DNA of 64,000 nucleotides from Inediibacterium massiliense (GTDB lineage: Bacteria; Bacillota; Clostridia; Peptostreptococcales; Thermotaleaceae). This document shows positions 44,599-51,937 of the stretch, piece by piece (position 1 is the first letter of the stretch; each line of letters opens with the position of its first letter). The notes beneath the pieces are model-generated. The model was not told the origin of the DNA. It searched no databases and saw only the letters and a program-made list of their open reading frames with translations. The position numbers and the translations under genes were made by a program. The DNA is taken from positions 187,122 through 251,121 of the forward strand of contig NZ_LN876584.1 of assembly GCF_001282725.1 (NCBI RefSeq), written 5' to 3'.

Positions 44599-45038
44599 TA
44601 AATCTCCTCCTTTATTCTTAAATCCTTCATCATTTCATAATTTTTATAACCATAGACCTTCATCTGATCTATTGTATCTATAAAAGCTATTTCAAAAGAA
44701 AACACCAATACTTTATCTACCATTTTTACTGTAGTTTCTTGAATAGTAAATTTCCTATCCTCTACTTCTAAAACACAAGAAAAAATATCCTGAAGTTTTT
44801 CTAATATCTCAATATTTTCTTTGATGGTTTGGCTTTTTGAAAAGTACTCAATCTTTATTTTGATTTTTTTATTTTGATGATATCTGCTTTCTAACGTAGT
44901 AGATACAGGTAAAACTTCAATAAAAAATGCAGGTCTATCCAATGATTCTCCCTGCATGGTTTCATAGAAATAACTCGTATCAAAATGACTCTTTAATATT
45001 TTTAATACAGTCTCTTGAATTTTTAATAATGTAATCAT
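44598..45038 (-). CDS. Tail terminator-like protein (DUF6838 type)
   Basis: About 146 residues: an N-terminal helix (LLKIQETVLKILKSHFDTSYFYE), PAFFIEVLPVSTTLESRYHQNKKIKIKIEYF, alpha/beta fold of tail terminators or minor tail proteins encoded before the sheath. The start was set to the ATG at 45038, which overlaps the upstream TGA (TGATG) with AAGGAG five bases before. Caps the sheath/tube end (inference). Confidence 0.7.
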   Translation of the reverse strand: MITLLKIQETVLKILKSHFDTSYFYETMQGESLDRPAFFIEVLPVSTTLESRYHQNKKIKIKIEYFSKSQTIKENIEILEKLQDIFSCVLEVEDRKFTIQETTVKMVDKVLVFSFEIAFIDTIDQMKVYGYKNYEMMKDLRIKEEI

Positions 45039-45367
45039 CATCTCTCCTTCCACAAGCTCCTTCGTTCCATAAGTTTTTCCTCTATTAAATGATTTAATAA
45101 ATGGCTTATCTCCATGAAATCCATTAATGTTTTTTCATTAGAGTCTATAGACTGATTGGTTTCTTTGTGTAGTTCTTTCTCCATTGCTTCTAATTTTTTC
45201 TTAAGTTTTAATACATTTTCTTTATAAGCATCCCTTTGTTGGATCACTTGATTGAGTCTAGTTCTTGGAACAAATTGATTATTATTTAAGAGTATTTTTT
45301 GATTTTTTGTTTTTTCCTTTACTTCTTTGTATAAACTTTCTCCTAGGATTTCCTTTAACTCTTTCAT
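45038..45367 (-). CDS. GP20 scaffold-like protein fragment
   Basis: 109 residues starting MKELKEILGESLYKEVKEKT, with LLNNNQFVPRTRLNQVIQQRDAYKENVLKLKKKLE, which resembles the start of phage minor structural GP20/scaffolding proteins. A capsid scaffold has no obvious use in a head-less cluster, so it is either a relic or recruited to tail assembly. It is the first structural gene after promoter module P2. AGGAG lies nine bases before the ATG. Confidence 0.6.
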   Translation of the reverse strand: MKELKEILGESLYKEVKEKTKNQKILLNNNQFVPRTRLNQVIQQRDAYKENVLKLKKKLEAMEKELHKETNQSIDSNEKTLMDFMEISHLLNHLIEEKLMERRSLWKER

Positions 45368-45429
45368 TAAAATCATCTCCTTTTATTCCTTTACGTGTTT
45401 TACGTGTAACGCCACGATTCATTCTTCTC

Positions 45430-45488
45430 ATTTTAAATTATAATAGATTCATTTTTATTATATCGGCCTAATTTCGGCACTTTTTCGG
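45430..45488 (-). promoter_or_regulatory. Promoter module P2 of the tailocin structural operon
   Basis: A 59-nt block with a 24-nt upstream motif CCGA-A-AAAGTGCC-N8-GCC (complement of 45465-45488), a 20-base gap and ATTATAATTTAAAAT (complement of 45430-45444). Identical architecture to module P1 at 46100-46158. It overlaps the last codons of the regulator gene and points at the scaffold-like gene. No -35 consensus is present, which suggests an activator or alternative sigma. Confidence 0.75.
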
Positions 45489-46001
45489 TATATCCAATGC
45501 AGATATCTCTAATAAAATACTGTTTTTGAGTATTTTATAGATTTTAGTTAAAGCCTCATTTCTTATTTCTCTACATTGTCTTTCTTCTATATTTACTTCA
45601 AAAGTAATATACCTCCAAATTTTCTTATCTACATACTTCATCTTGATAATTTTTTTCTCTAAATCTGTAAGGCTTTCTACTGCATTGTGAATTCTTCTTA
45701 AAAATCTTTCCATATGCCTTTTTTCAAATTCAAGTAAATCAATCATTTCTTCTATTTCTAAATCCTTCAATACCTGTGTCTCTGTTTTAGAAAAAATTTG
45801 ATTGCTCCTTATAAATTCTTCATAATTGATACCCTTTAAACTTAAATATTGCATATCTTTTAAATCTCCGATCTGAAGTTCTATTTCTTTTATTTTTGCT
45901 TCATATTGTTTTAAGTTTTTAAGAGTATTTTCCACTCCCTTCATACTTATTTTTTTGTTACGCTTTTGTATTTTTTCTTTTTCTAAACTTTGTGTATACA
46001 T
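45468..46001 (-). CDS. Sigma-region-4-like activator of the tailocin (Xpf/ArpU-type)
   Basis: 177 residues. The N-terminal two thirds are coiled and charged. The C-terminal part has SLTDLEKKIIKMKYVDKKI and VNIEERQCREIRNEALTKIY, the pattern of sigma-70 region 4.2 helix-turn-helix seen in late-gene activators such as Xpf of PBSX and ArpU. No region 2 is visible, so it probably acts as an activator or partial sigma. It is transcribed toward the tail genes, its 3' end contains promoter module P2, and P1 and an SOS promoter lie upstream. Confidence 0.78.
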   Translation of the reverse strand: MYTQSLEKEKIQKRNKKISMKGVENTLKNLKQYEAKIKEIELQIGDLKDMQYLSLKGINYEEFIRSNQIFSKTETQVLKDLEIEEMIDLLEFEKRHMERFLRRIHNAVESLTDLEKKIIKMKYVDKKIWRYITFEVNIEERQCREIRNEALTKIYKILKNSILLEISALDIPKKCRN

Positions 46002-46063
46002 AAACCTTCACCACCATAAATAGTTTATTTTTTGATATCTGTAATAAAAATACATTTATTGAT

Positions 46064-46093
46064 TTTTATTTAATTTATTGATTTTTTTGTATA
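46064..46093. repeat. Short direct repeat in the regulator leader
   Basis: TTTATTGATTTTT occurs twice in about 30 bases between promoter P1 and the regulator gene. It may be a binding site or simply AT-rich sequence. Confidence 0.35.
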
Positions 46094-46099
46094 TCTCTT

Positions 46100-46158
46100 A
46101 TTTTAAAGTATAATATATATTTTTTACCAATTTAGGCATACTTGTGGCACTTTATCGG
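46100..46158 (-). promoter_or_regulatory. Promoter module P1 upstream of the tailocin regulator
   Basis: Complement of 46135-46158 reads CCGA-T-AAAGTGCC-N8-GCC; 20 bases later comes ATTATACTTTAAAAT (complement of 46100-46114). Total length and internal spacing equal those of P2. Its direction would give a transcript of the regulator gene, implying positive autoregulation if the regulator recognises the motif. Confidence 0.72.
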
Positions 46159-46192
46159 AACTTTTCCTCCAAATATTTTAGATATATAGAAA

Positions 46193-46223
46193 ATTATACC
46201 ACATTTTTTCGAACATGTGTTCG
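46193..46223 (-). promoter_or_regulatory. LexA (SOS) box over an extended -10 promoter
   Basis: CGAACATGTGTTCG at 46210-46223 is a perfect Gram-positive LexA operator (CGAAC-N4-GTTCG). On the minus strand it is followed by TGGTATAAT (extended -10, TATAAT at 46193-46198); the box covers the -35 position. Transcription would pass through P1 into the regulator gene, so tailocin expression should respond to DNA damage. Confidence 0.85.
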
Positions 46224-46240
46224 TTTATTCTAAAAAAATA

Positions 46241-46271
46241 AAACTTAGCTCAAATCAAATGAACTAAGTTT
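46241..46271 (-). terminator. Terminator of the lipoprotein gene
   Basis: AAACTTAG / CTAAGTTT stem, extended by TTCA/TTGA pairing, followed by a T-rich tract on the minus strand. It insulates the SOS promoter from the upstream gene. Confidence 0.75.
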
Positions 46272-46288
46272 TTTTCTTATTTTATTTA

Positions 46289-46882
46289 CTACTTCTTAAA
46301 TTTAAATGTATCTGCCATATACATAACGGCTTCTAATTGTTGATCAAAATCCTTTGAAACATTAATATAATACATCATAGCATATTTGTCTTTTTTATCA
46401 TGATCAAATATATGTAGTTGCATATGTTTTACTTCTACCCCTTGTACAGTAGACGTAACAGTTGTTTTTACTGCTTCTCCATTAGATAAAGTGATTTTTT
46501 CCATTTTTAAATTTTTAAGCATATCTGTATCGTCAGCAGCATCTACTTCTTCTTGTAATTGCTTCATATATTCATCTATATCGGGAAATTTTTCATTAAA
46601 AGTTTGAACACTTACATTAGGTTTGAAATTAGTTTCTGGATCCTGTGTTCCACACATAAATACAGTTATATCATCCATATCTTTATATTTTTCACTTGTC
46701 CATGTAGTTGGATACTTTGTTTCAAAAAATTCATTTGAAAAATCTTGAGTTTCAAATTCTACTTTCATAGGCTCTACTTTTACTTCATTAGATGAAGCTA
46801 CATCCTTTTGTCCACATCCTACTAATAAAAGTATACTACATAAAAAAATACCTATTCCTTTTAAAACTTTACTTTTTTTCAT
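46289..46882 (-). CDS. Lipoprotein of unknown function (PsbP-like fold possible)
   Basis: 197 residues with a type II signal peptide and lipobox LLVGC (Cys23). The mature part FFETKYPTTWTSEKYKDMDDITVFMCG and the end AVMYMADTFKFK resemble the PsbP/Mog1-like group of small lipoproteins found in clostridia. Expected on the outer face of the membrane; ligand unknown. Monocistronic, with its own terminator. Confidence 0.7.
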   Translation of the reverse strand: MKKSKVLKGIGIFLCSILLLVGCGQKDVASSNEVKVEPMKVEFETQDFSNEFFETKYPTTWTSEKYKDMDDITVFMCGTQDPETNFKPNVSVQTFNEKFPDIDEYMKQLQEEVDAADDTDMLKNLKMEKITLSNGEAVKTTVTSTVQGVEVKHMQLHIFDHDKKDKYAMMYYINVSKDFDQQLEAVMYMADTFKFKK

Positions 46883-47021
46883 TAAATAACCTCCATATCT
46901 TTTTATCTATCATGTCATGTACTTTTCATAAATTTTGCACACATTATTCAATTTAACATTTATGTAAAATAATAACCATAGTACTTTTTTACTATTCATT
47001 CTAAGATATGGAAAAATTATT

Positions 47022-47516
47022 TTATTGATTTAATTTCCAAACAAAAAAATTTAAAATCCCTGCAAAAGCCACCCATATGATATATGGAATCAACAAATAT
47101 CCTGCCCATGCATCTAATTTGTAAAATTTTTTAAAAGTAATGAGAATAAGAACCCACAAAACAATCAATTCTACAAACGCAAATCCCCTTAACCCAAGTC
47201 CAAAGAAAAGTATTGGCCAAAAAAAATTAAAAAAGAGTTGTAATCCATAAAAAAACAATGCCTTTTTTACTTTAGGATTTTGAGTCCCTAACATAAAAAT
47301 TCTATAACTTGCTATACCCATTAAAAAATAAAGAATCGTCCATACAATAGGAAAAACCCATCCTGGTGGAGAAAAATCTGGTTTAATCAAGTTTGCATAC
47401 TCCCTATATGTATCTTTTGTCAAAAAAGCACTTAATACCCCTACTAACTCAGGAATCAATATACATACAATCAATGCAAAAATATTTTTTCTTCCTTTTA
47501 CTTTGATCACCTTCAT
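47022..47516 (-). CDS. TspO/MBR family tryptophan-rich sensory protein
   Basis: Five-helix membrane protein (164 residues) of the TspO/peripheral benzodiazepine receptor family. Motifs: IKPDFSPPGWVFPIVWTILYFLMGIASYR and FFNFFWPILFFGLGLRGFAFVELIVLW. Binds tetrapyrroles or cholesterol-like ligands in characterised members. ATG 47516 has AAAGGATTG upstream; a GTG one codon earlier is possible. Confidence 0.92.
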   Translation of the reverse strand: MKVIKVKGRKNIFALIVCILIPELVGVLSAFLTKDTYREYANLIKPDFSPPGWVFPIVWTILYFLMGIASYRIFMLGTQNPKVKKALFFYGLQLFFNFFWPILFFGLGLRGFAFVELIVLWVLILITFKKFYKLDAWAGYLLIPYIIWVAFAGILNFFVWKLNQ

Positions 47517-47661
47517 CACAATCCTTTCTTTTTAAATTTCCAGGGAAATGAACATTTATATATATATTATTAAAATTTTCATTTTTATATACTTTTTTGC
47601 AACCTTTTTCTTTTTAATATACTCTATATAAATAGAACAAAGAAAGGAAACCTTCTATATT

Positions 47662-48201
47662 ATGAAAATAGATGAAAATATATATGTTTCACGACTCAAA
47701 AATGGTGATCCAACAGCTTTAGAAAAATTTATGGATCTTTATGGTACTAAACTTTTTAGAACCATTTATCTTATGGTAAAAGATGAAAAATTAGCAGAAG
47801 ATATTCTTCAAGAAGTTTTTATTACTCTGTTTTATAAAATTCATCAATTTAGAAAAGAATCTTCTCTTTATACTTGGATCTATAAAATCACCATTCATAA
47901 ATGTAATAAATATATGAAAACCTCTTGGTTTCAAAGAGTTTTCCCTACAGATATCATATGGGATCATTTTAAAAACTCACAAGATTTTCAAGACGAATAT
48001 GTAGACAAAGAACATATTCAAAACCTTATTTTTTCTCTTCCTGATCATTATCGTTGTATACTCATTCTTTTTTATTATGAAGATTTTACAATGGAAGAAA
48101 TTCATCAAATTACAGGTGAAAATATAAACACTATAAAAAGCAAACTTCATAGAGGAAGAAAACTGCTTAAAGATTTACTAGAAAAGGAGATGAATTTATG
48201 A
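47662..48201 (+). CDS. ECF-type RNA polymerase sigma factor
   Basis: 179 residues with region 2 (TALEKFMDLYGTKLFRTIYLM, AEDILQEVFITLFYKIHQF, SSLYTWIYKITIHKCNKY) and region 4 (LPDHYRCILILFYYEDFTMEEIHQITGENINTIKSKLHRGRKLL). The linker is short. The ATG lies 21 bases after AAAGGAAACC-like sequence, with weak spacing. The stop overlaps the next gene by four bases, the usual arrangement for sigma/anti-sigma pairs. No target promoter could be identified here. Confidence 0.9.
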   Translation: MKIDENIYVSRLKNGDPTALEKFMDLYGTKLFRTIYLMVKDEKLAEDILQEVFITLFYKIHQFRKESSLYTWIYKITIHKCNKYMKTSWFQRVFPTDIIWDHFKNSQDFQDEYVDKEHIQNLIFSLPDHYRCILILFYYEDFTMEEIHQITGENINTIKSKLHRGRKLLKDLLEKEMNL

Positions 48202-48503
48202 AAATCCATGAAGATGTTGTAAAAAAACTATTTAAAGAAAAATTAGATTCTTCTTTATTTCATATACAAATGAATCCTCATATGAAACAAAATATTTTAA
48301 ACTCTTTACATCCTATAAAAAAACAAAATATATTGCAAAGAATTTTAAATTACGAGATTCGTATTCATCTATCCCCTGCTATTGGATGTATATTGATTTT
48401 TATGATTTTAATAGGCTCTTTTACAGCCCATCAAATCAAGCTGACTCATAAAGAAATTGTTCATGCTCAAATATACCCTGTACTACTTCAAAATAGGAGG
48501 TAA
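48198..48503 (+). CDS. Putative membrane anti-sigma factor
   Basis: 101 residues: a cytoplasmic N-terminal region (about 1-60), one membrane helix (about 62-80, IGCILIFMILIGSFTA) and a short external tail. There is no zinc-binding anti-sigma motif (HxxxCxxC). The role is inferred from its four-base overlap with the ECF sigma gene; sequence alone would not name it. Confidence 0.6.
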   Translation: MKIHEDVVKKLFKEKLDSSLFHIQMNPHMKQNILNSLHPIKKQNILQRILNYEIRIHLSPAIGCILIFMILIGSFTAHQIKLTHKEIVHAQIYPVLLQNRR

Positions 48504-48506
48504 ATC

Positions 48507-50261
48507 ATGAAATATATTACAATCAAAATAAAGCACATATTATGCTTTATAGTCATTTTATTCATAGGTTTTTTAAGCTTTCAAATCTTTTATCCAGATA
48601 TACTTTATGGAATTGGAAAATTATACGATATGAATGAAAACCATGACATAGCCAACGGCTATTATGAAAAAATATTAGAAACAGATCCTTCTAGCCCTTT
48701 AGCTGCTTTTACTACCCATAGAAAATTTTTAAATATATTATCTTCTAAAAATCTTTCTCTTATGACAGATATAGTATACATCGATCATGATTCATCTTGT
48801 AAAAGTGGTTTTAATATTTCAAAAGAAGATTTAAAAAAGATTAATGAACAATATGAAAAAGTTATTCAAAACTGCATCAATCCCAATTTAAAATTAAAAC
48901 TACAATTAGATACAGCTCTTTTAAATTGGTTTGGAGGAGATTATCATAGATCTATAGAAATTCTTAATGCAAAAGATCAAGCAGGTGACCCTGCCCTTTT
49001 AAATTTTCATAAGTTATTTCTATCTTCTATTCATCTTTTGACAGGAGATATTGAAAAAATTCCAACCATAATAGATAAAAATAATTTAGATTCTTATGCT
49101 CCTTTAAAAGATAAAGCATCTTTTATTCTTTCTTATTATCATTTATTAAGGGGAGAAGACTATTCTGTACCTTCCTATGAAATGACTCAATATCTTTCTT
49201 TATCTAATGAATATGAAATTTATGCTAGACTTCTCAATATAGAAGATGCACTACAAAATATTTCATACCAACTCAAAAGAAACTCTACATCTGGAGATGG
49301 ACAAATTTATGGAACATTAACACTAGAAAAACAACCTCTTCCTTATAAAATTTTGCTACTTAAAAGAGAAGATGACACCTCATTTTCTGCATCTTTTGTA
49401 GGTGAAGACTCTATTTCCATGTCCATCACAGACCAAAACGGTAATTTTTCTTTTATAAATATTCCTAAAGGAAAATATAAAATTGCAGCTTATGTTCCTT
49501 GGCCCTTAATTAAAGGGAAAAATTTTTTTACTCCACAGGGAGGCTCTATTCAACTTGAACAAAGTACAAAATATGAGACACATATATCTTTTACTCCAAA
49601 ATTAAATATTAAAAATGTAAAAGTATCTTCCGATCATACAAAGCTTGATTTTGATTTTGATCCTATAGAAAATGCATCTTATTATGTTTTAACAATGGGA
49701 GAAGTGGTTAAGGAAAACAACCAAGAAAATGCCGAATATACTTTTTATTCTGATCCTTTTACACAAAATCACATCTCCATAAATGTAAATGACCATAGAG
49801 AAAGTAGAAGTGGTGGCATGGTTTGGGATGATCAAGGAATTGTTCCTTCTTATGTATGGGGTCCCTTTTATACTGAAGGAAAATACACCTATAAAATTAC
49901 TGCCTATGATCAATATGGAATCATTGGGGATAGCTTTGGTGTATGGTCTAATGAAACATATCCTACCATATGGATTCCTGGATCTCCATTTACAAAAGAA
50001 GACCATTTATTATTCAATCGATCTTATGAAAAAGCCATAAAAGGATACAAAAAGATTTTAGAAACAAATCCGAATGATATTCATGCTCTCAGAGTATTAT
50101 CCGTACTGTATTCCTTTGGTTACAAAGCAGAACCTGAAAATAAAGATATTAAAAATGCTATTATCTATACAGAAAAGTTACACAATCTTCTTCCTCATGA
50201 TAAACGTATCAAAGAAGATCTTCAAGATCTAAGAAATGAATTTAAAAATAATTTAAAATAA
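48507..50261 (+). CDS. Membrane-anchored TPR / beta-sandwich surface protein
   Basis: 584 residues: an N-terminal membrane helix (about 9-27), TPR-like repeats (MNENHDIANGYYEKILETDPSS, and a last one at FNRSYEKAIKGYKKILETNPNDIHAL), a carboxypeptidase-regulatory-like beta domain (about 265-350, ITDQNGNFSFINIPKGKYKIAAYVP) and a fibronectin-III-like segment (NASYYVLTMGEV). Third gene of the ECF operon, so it is likely the target or signal-receiving surface protein. Exact function unknown. Confidence 0.7.
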   Translation: MKYITIKIKHILCFIVILFIGFLSFQIFYPDILYGIGKLYDMNENHDIANGYYEKILETDPSSPLAAFTTHRKFLNILSSKNLSLMTDIVYIDHDSSCKSGFNISKEDLKKINEQYEKVIQNCINPNLKLKLQLDTALLNWFGGDYHRSIEILNAKDQAGDPALLNFHKLFLSSIHLLTGDIEKIPTIIDKNNLDSYAPLKDKASFILSYYHLLRGEDYSVPSYEMTQYLSLSNEYEIYARLLNIEDALQNISYQLKRNSTSGDGQIYGTLTLEKQPLPYKILLLKREDDTSFSASFVGEDSISMSITDQNGNFSFINIPKGKYKIAAYVPWPLIKGKNFFTPQGGSIQLEQSTKYETHISFTPKLNIKNVKVSSDHTKLDFDFDPIENASYYVLTMGEVVKENNQENAEYTFYSDPFTQNHISINVNDHRESRSGGMVWDDQGIVPSYVWGPFYTEGKYTYKITAYDQYGIIGDSFGVWSNETYPTIWIPGSPFTKEDHLLFNRSYEKAIKGYKKILETNPNDIHALRVLSVLYSFGYKAEPENKDIKNAIIYTEKLHNLLPHDKRIKEDLQDLRNEFKNNLK

Positions 50262-50343
50262 GTTTTTATAAAAATTATGAATTTTCCACTCACCTTTAGG
50301 ACAAACTTTGATTATATTACAATAGAGGAGAGTGGAATTTTTT

Positions 50344-50949
50344 ATGGATGCTACAGTCTCTTTACCTCCTAAGTCTATTCATGTAGATACCCCTATGGCA
50401 TCTCATCATTTGCAAAAAGTGCTTACTAAGTATCTAGATGAATATTATACAAATGAATATGGTGATTTGATCATTCTCTGCATAGGAACGGATCGATCTA
50501 CTGGAGATTCATTAGGCCCTTTAATTGGATATAAACTTGAAAAACATTTTAAAAATAAAGAAGGTATTTTTGTTCATGGTACATTAAATGATCCTGTACA
50601 TGCAAAAAATTTAGATACTTCTATAGAGTTTATATATAAGACCTATGATACTCCTTTTATTATAGCTATAGACGCTTCTTTGGGGAGACATGAAAGTATT
50701 GGCCAAGTGACTATAGGATATGGTCCTATCAAGCCAGGAGCAGGGGTAAATAAGGATTTAACTTATATTGGGAATATACACATTACAGGAGTAGTCAATC
50801 TAGGAGGATTTATGGAATATATGGTCCTTCAAAATACAAGGCTGAGTATTGTAATGAATATGGCTGATATGATTTCAGACGGGATTTTGTATAGTATTTG
50901 GCGTCAATTAAGAAAAGTGAAAAAGGAGCAATCTTTTGTTCCCAATTGA
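50344..50949 (+). CDS. yyaC: YyaC-type spore protease (DUF1256)
   Basis: About 201 residues related to the germination protease GPR fold: LIILCIGTDRSTGDSLGPLIGYKL, VHGTLNDPVHAKNL, IAIDASLGRHESIG and VNLGGFMEYMVLQNTRLS. Family members are sporulation-linked putative proteases, normally near the origin beside parB, as here. The start could be ATG 50344 or GTG 50332; neither is ideally spaced from GAGGAG. It ends inside a terminator hairpin. Confidence 0.85.
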   Translation: MDATVSLPPKSIHVDTPMASHHLQKVLTKYLDEYYTNEYGDLIILCIGTDRSTGDSLGPLIGYKLEKHFKNKEGIFVHGTLNDPVHAKNLDTSIEFIYKTYDTPFIIAIDASLGRHESIGQVTIGYGPIKPGAGVNKDLTYIGNIHITGVVNLGGFMEYMVLQNTRLSIVMNMADMISDGILYSIWRQLRKVKKEQSFVPN

Positions 50950-50966
50950 TTTGCTCCTTCTTTTTT
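50923..50966 (+). terminator. Terminator overlapping yyaC end
   Basis: AAGGAGCAA / TTGCTCCTT hairpin with a long loop holding the stop codon, then CTTTTTT. It also faces the convergent UPF0180 gene. Confidence 0.7.
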
Positions 50967-51231
50967 AAAACAATGATTCATAAGCTCTTTTCTCAATAGC
51001 ATAAATGATCTGTTGTATATTTTTATTGGCTACATTAATAATCAGAGCTCCTCGGTCCATATCTATAACATTGTCAAAGTTTTCAAGGTAACTCAAGCTA
51101 CTGTGATTGCTATCATACAAAATAGCATCTACTGCTTTATCATAATTTTCATGTACTACTTCATAACCCCTTGCTTCTAATTCTTTTCCAAGAGGTTTTA
51201 AATTATCTTGTATAGCAATAATCTTTGGCAT
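50965..51231 (-). CDS. UPF0180 (YkuS-like) protein
   Basis: 88 residues, all of family size: MPKIIAIQDNLKPLGKELEARGYEVV, and NVANKNIQQIIYAIEKRAY. Small cytosolic protein of unknown function conserved in sporulating Firmicutes. GGAGG precedes the ATG. Confidence 0.85.
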   Translation of the reverse strand: MPKIIAIQDNLKPLGKELEARGYEVVHENYDKAVDAILYDSNHSSLSYLENFDNVIDMDRGALIINVANKNIQQIIYAIEKRAYESLF

Positions 51232-51294
51232 AAAAACACCTCCTAGCTGTATTATGACTAGAAGGTTTTTTATTTATACTTTATTTTTCAATTT

Positions 51295-51822
51295 TTATAA
51301 AGCTTTCTTCACATATTCATTTAAAGATTGTCTCTTTGCTCGATCGAGTGCTTGAAGTTCTTCCACAGAAAGAGTATGTGATGACTTTCCTTTTTTAATA
51401 GGCTTTCCATAAACTACATTATTATTTCTACTATAAATACTTGTAATTAATATTCCATTGTCTTGTTCATCTAGTAATGCCATAGAAAAACTCAAGCTTC
51501 CGCCTATATCATCAAATGCATTATATTGAATAATTCCAACCTTTTGAATAGCATAAAGAAGTTTTTGTTGTATTTGTTCTATAGAAAGATCTGTATTGTT
51601 CATACGAATATCTAACTGATCAATTTTAGAATAATATTGATGAATAATTTCTTCTATATTTTTCCCTTCTATATTATTTGATAATTTTTCATATTTTTTC
51701 TTGAGTCTAGAGAACTTTCTTCCTTGTATACATACAAGAATTAATAATAATATACTCGTCAGAGCACTATAAAAAACAATGATTTCCATATTTTTGCTTA
51801 TAAACTGAAACATCTGCGCCAT
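51295..51822 (-). CDS. DUF4446 membrane protein
   Basis: About 175 residues: one N-terminal membrane helix (about 14-34), a coiled segment (about 40-85) and the DUF4446 C-terminal core QKVGIIQYNAFDDIGGSLSFSMALLDEQDNGILITSIYSR. Commonly encoded next to parB and the aminotransferase V gene in clostridia. ATG 51822 has AGGAG eight bases upstream; GTG 51831 lies on the ribosome site. Function unknown. Confidence 0.85.
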   Translation of the reverse strand: MAQMFQFISKNMEIIVFYSALTSILLLILVCIQGRKFSRLKKKYEKLSNNIEGKNIEEIIHQYYSKIDQLDIRMNNTDLSIEQIQQKLLYAIQKVGIIQYNAFDDIGGSLSFSMALLDEQDNGILITSIYSRNNNVVYGKPIKKGKSSHTLSVEELQALDRAKRQSLNEYVKKAL

Positions 51823-51883
51823 TTCTTCCACTCCTTTTAAAGTTTCCTGTAAAATATATTATCTCATGGAAATCCAAAAAAAT

Positions 51884-51916
51884 AAATAGTATGTCTAATT
51901 TTAACACATACTATTT
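51884..51916 (-). terminator. Terminator of the aminotransferase gene
   Basis: AAATAGTATGT / ACATACTATTT stem, 11-base loop, followed on the minus strand by ATTTTTTT. Confidence 0.8.
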
Positions 51917-51937
51917 TTAATCCCATATAGAAAATTA

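Noticed and set aside
46143-46160. TGGCAC in the plus strand read as half of a sigma-54 promoter
   Set aside because: No TTGC element follows at the required spacing, and the motif is instead part of module P1 on the opposite strand, matched in P2.
46100-46170. A 13-codon ORF (ATG in module P1) after GGAGG in the SOS transcript as a leader peptide
   Set aside because: GGAGG is about 25 bases from the ATG, too far, and the region is better explained as promoter P1.
49689-50006. Minus-strand 105-codon ORF within the TPR protein gene
   Set aside because: It is antisense to a well-supported coding region; no ribosome site and unlikely codon use.
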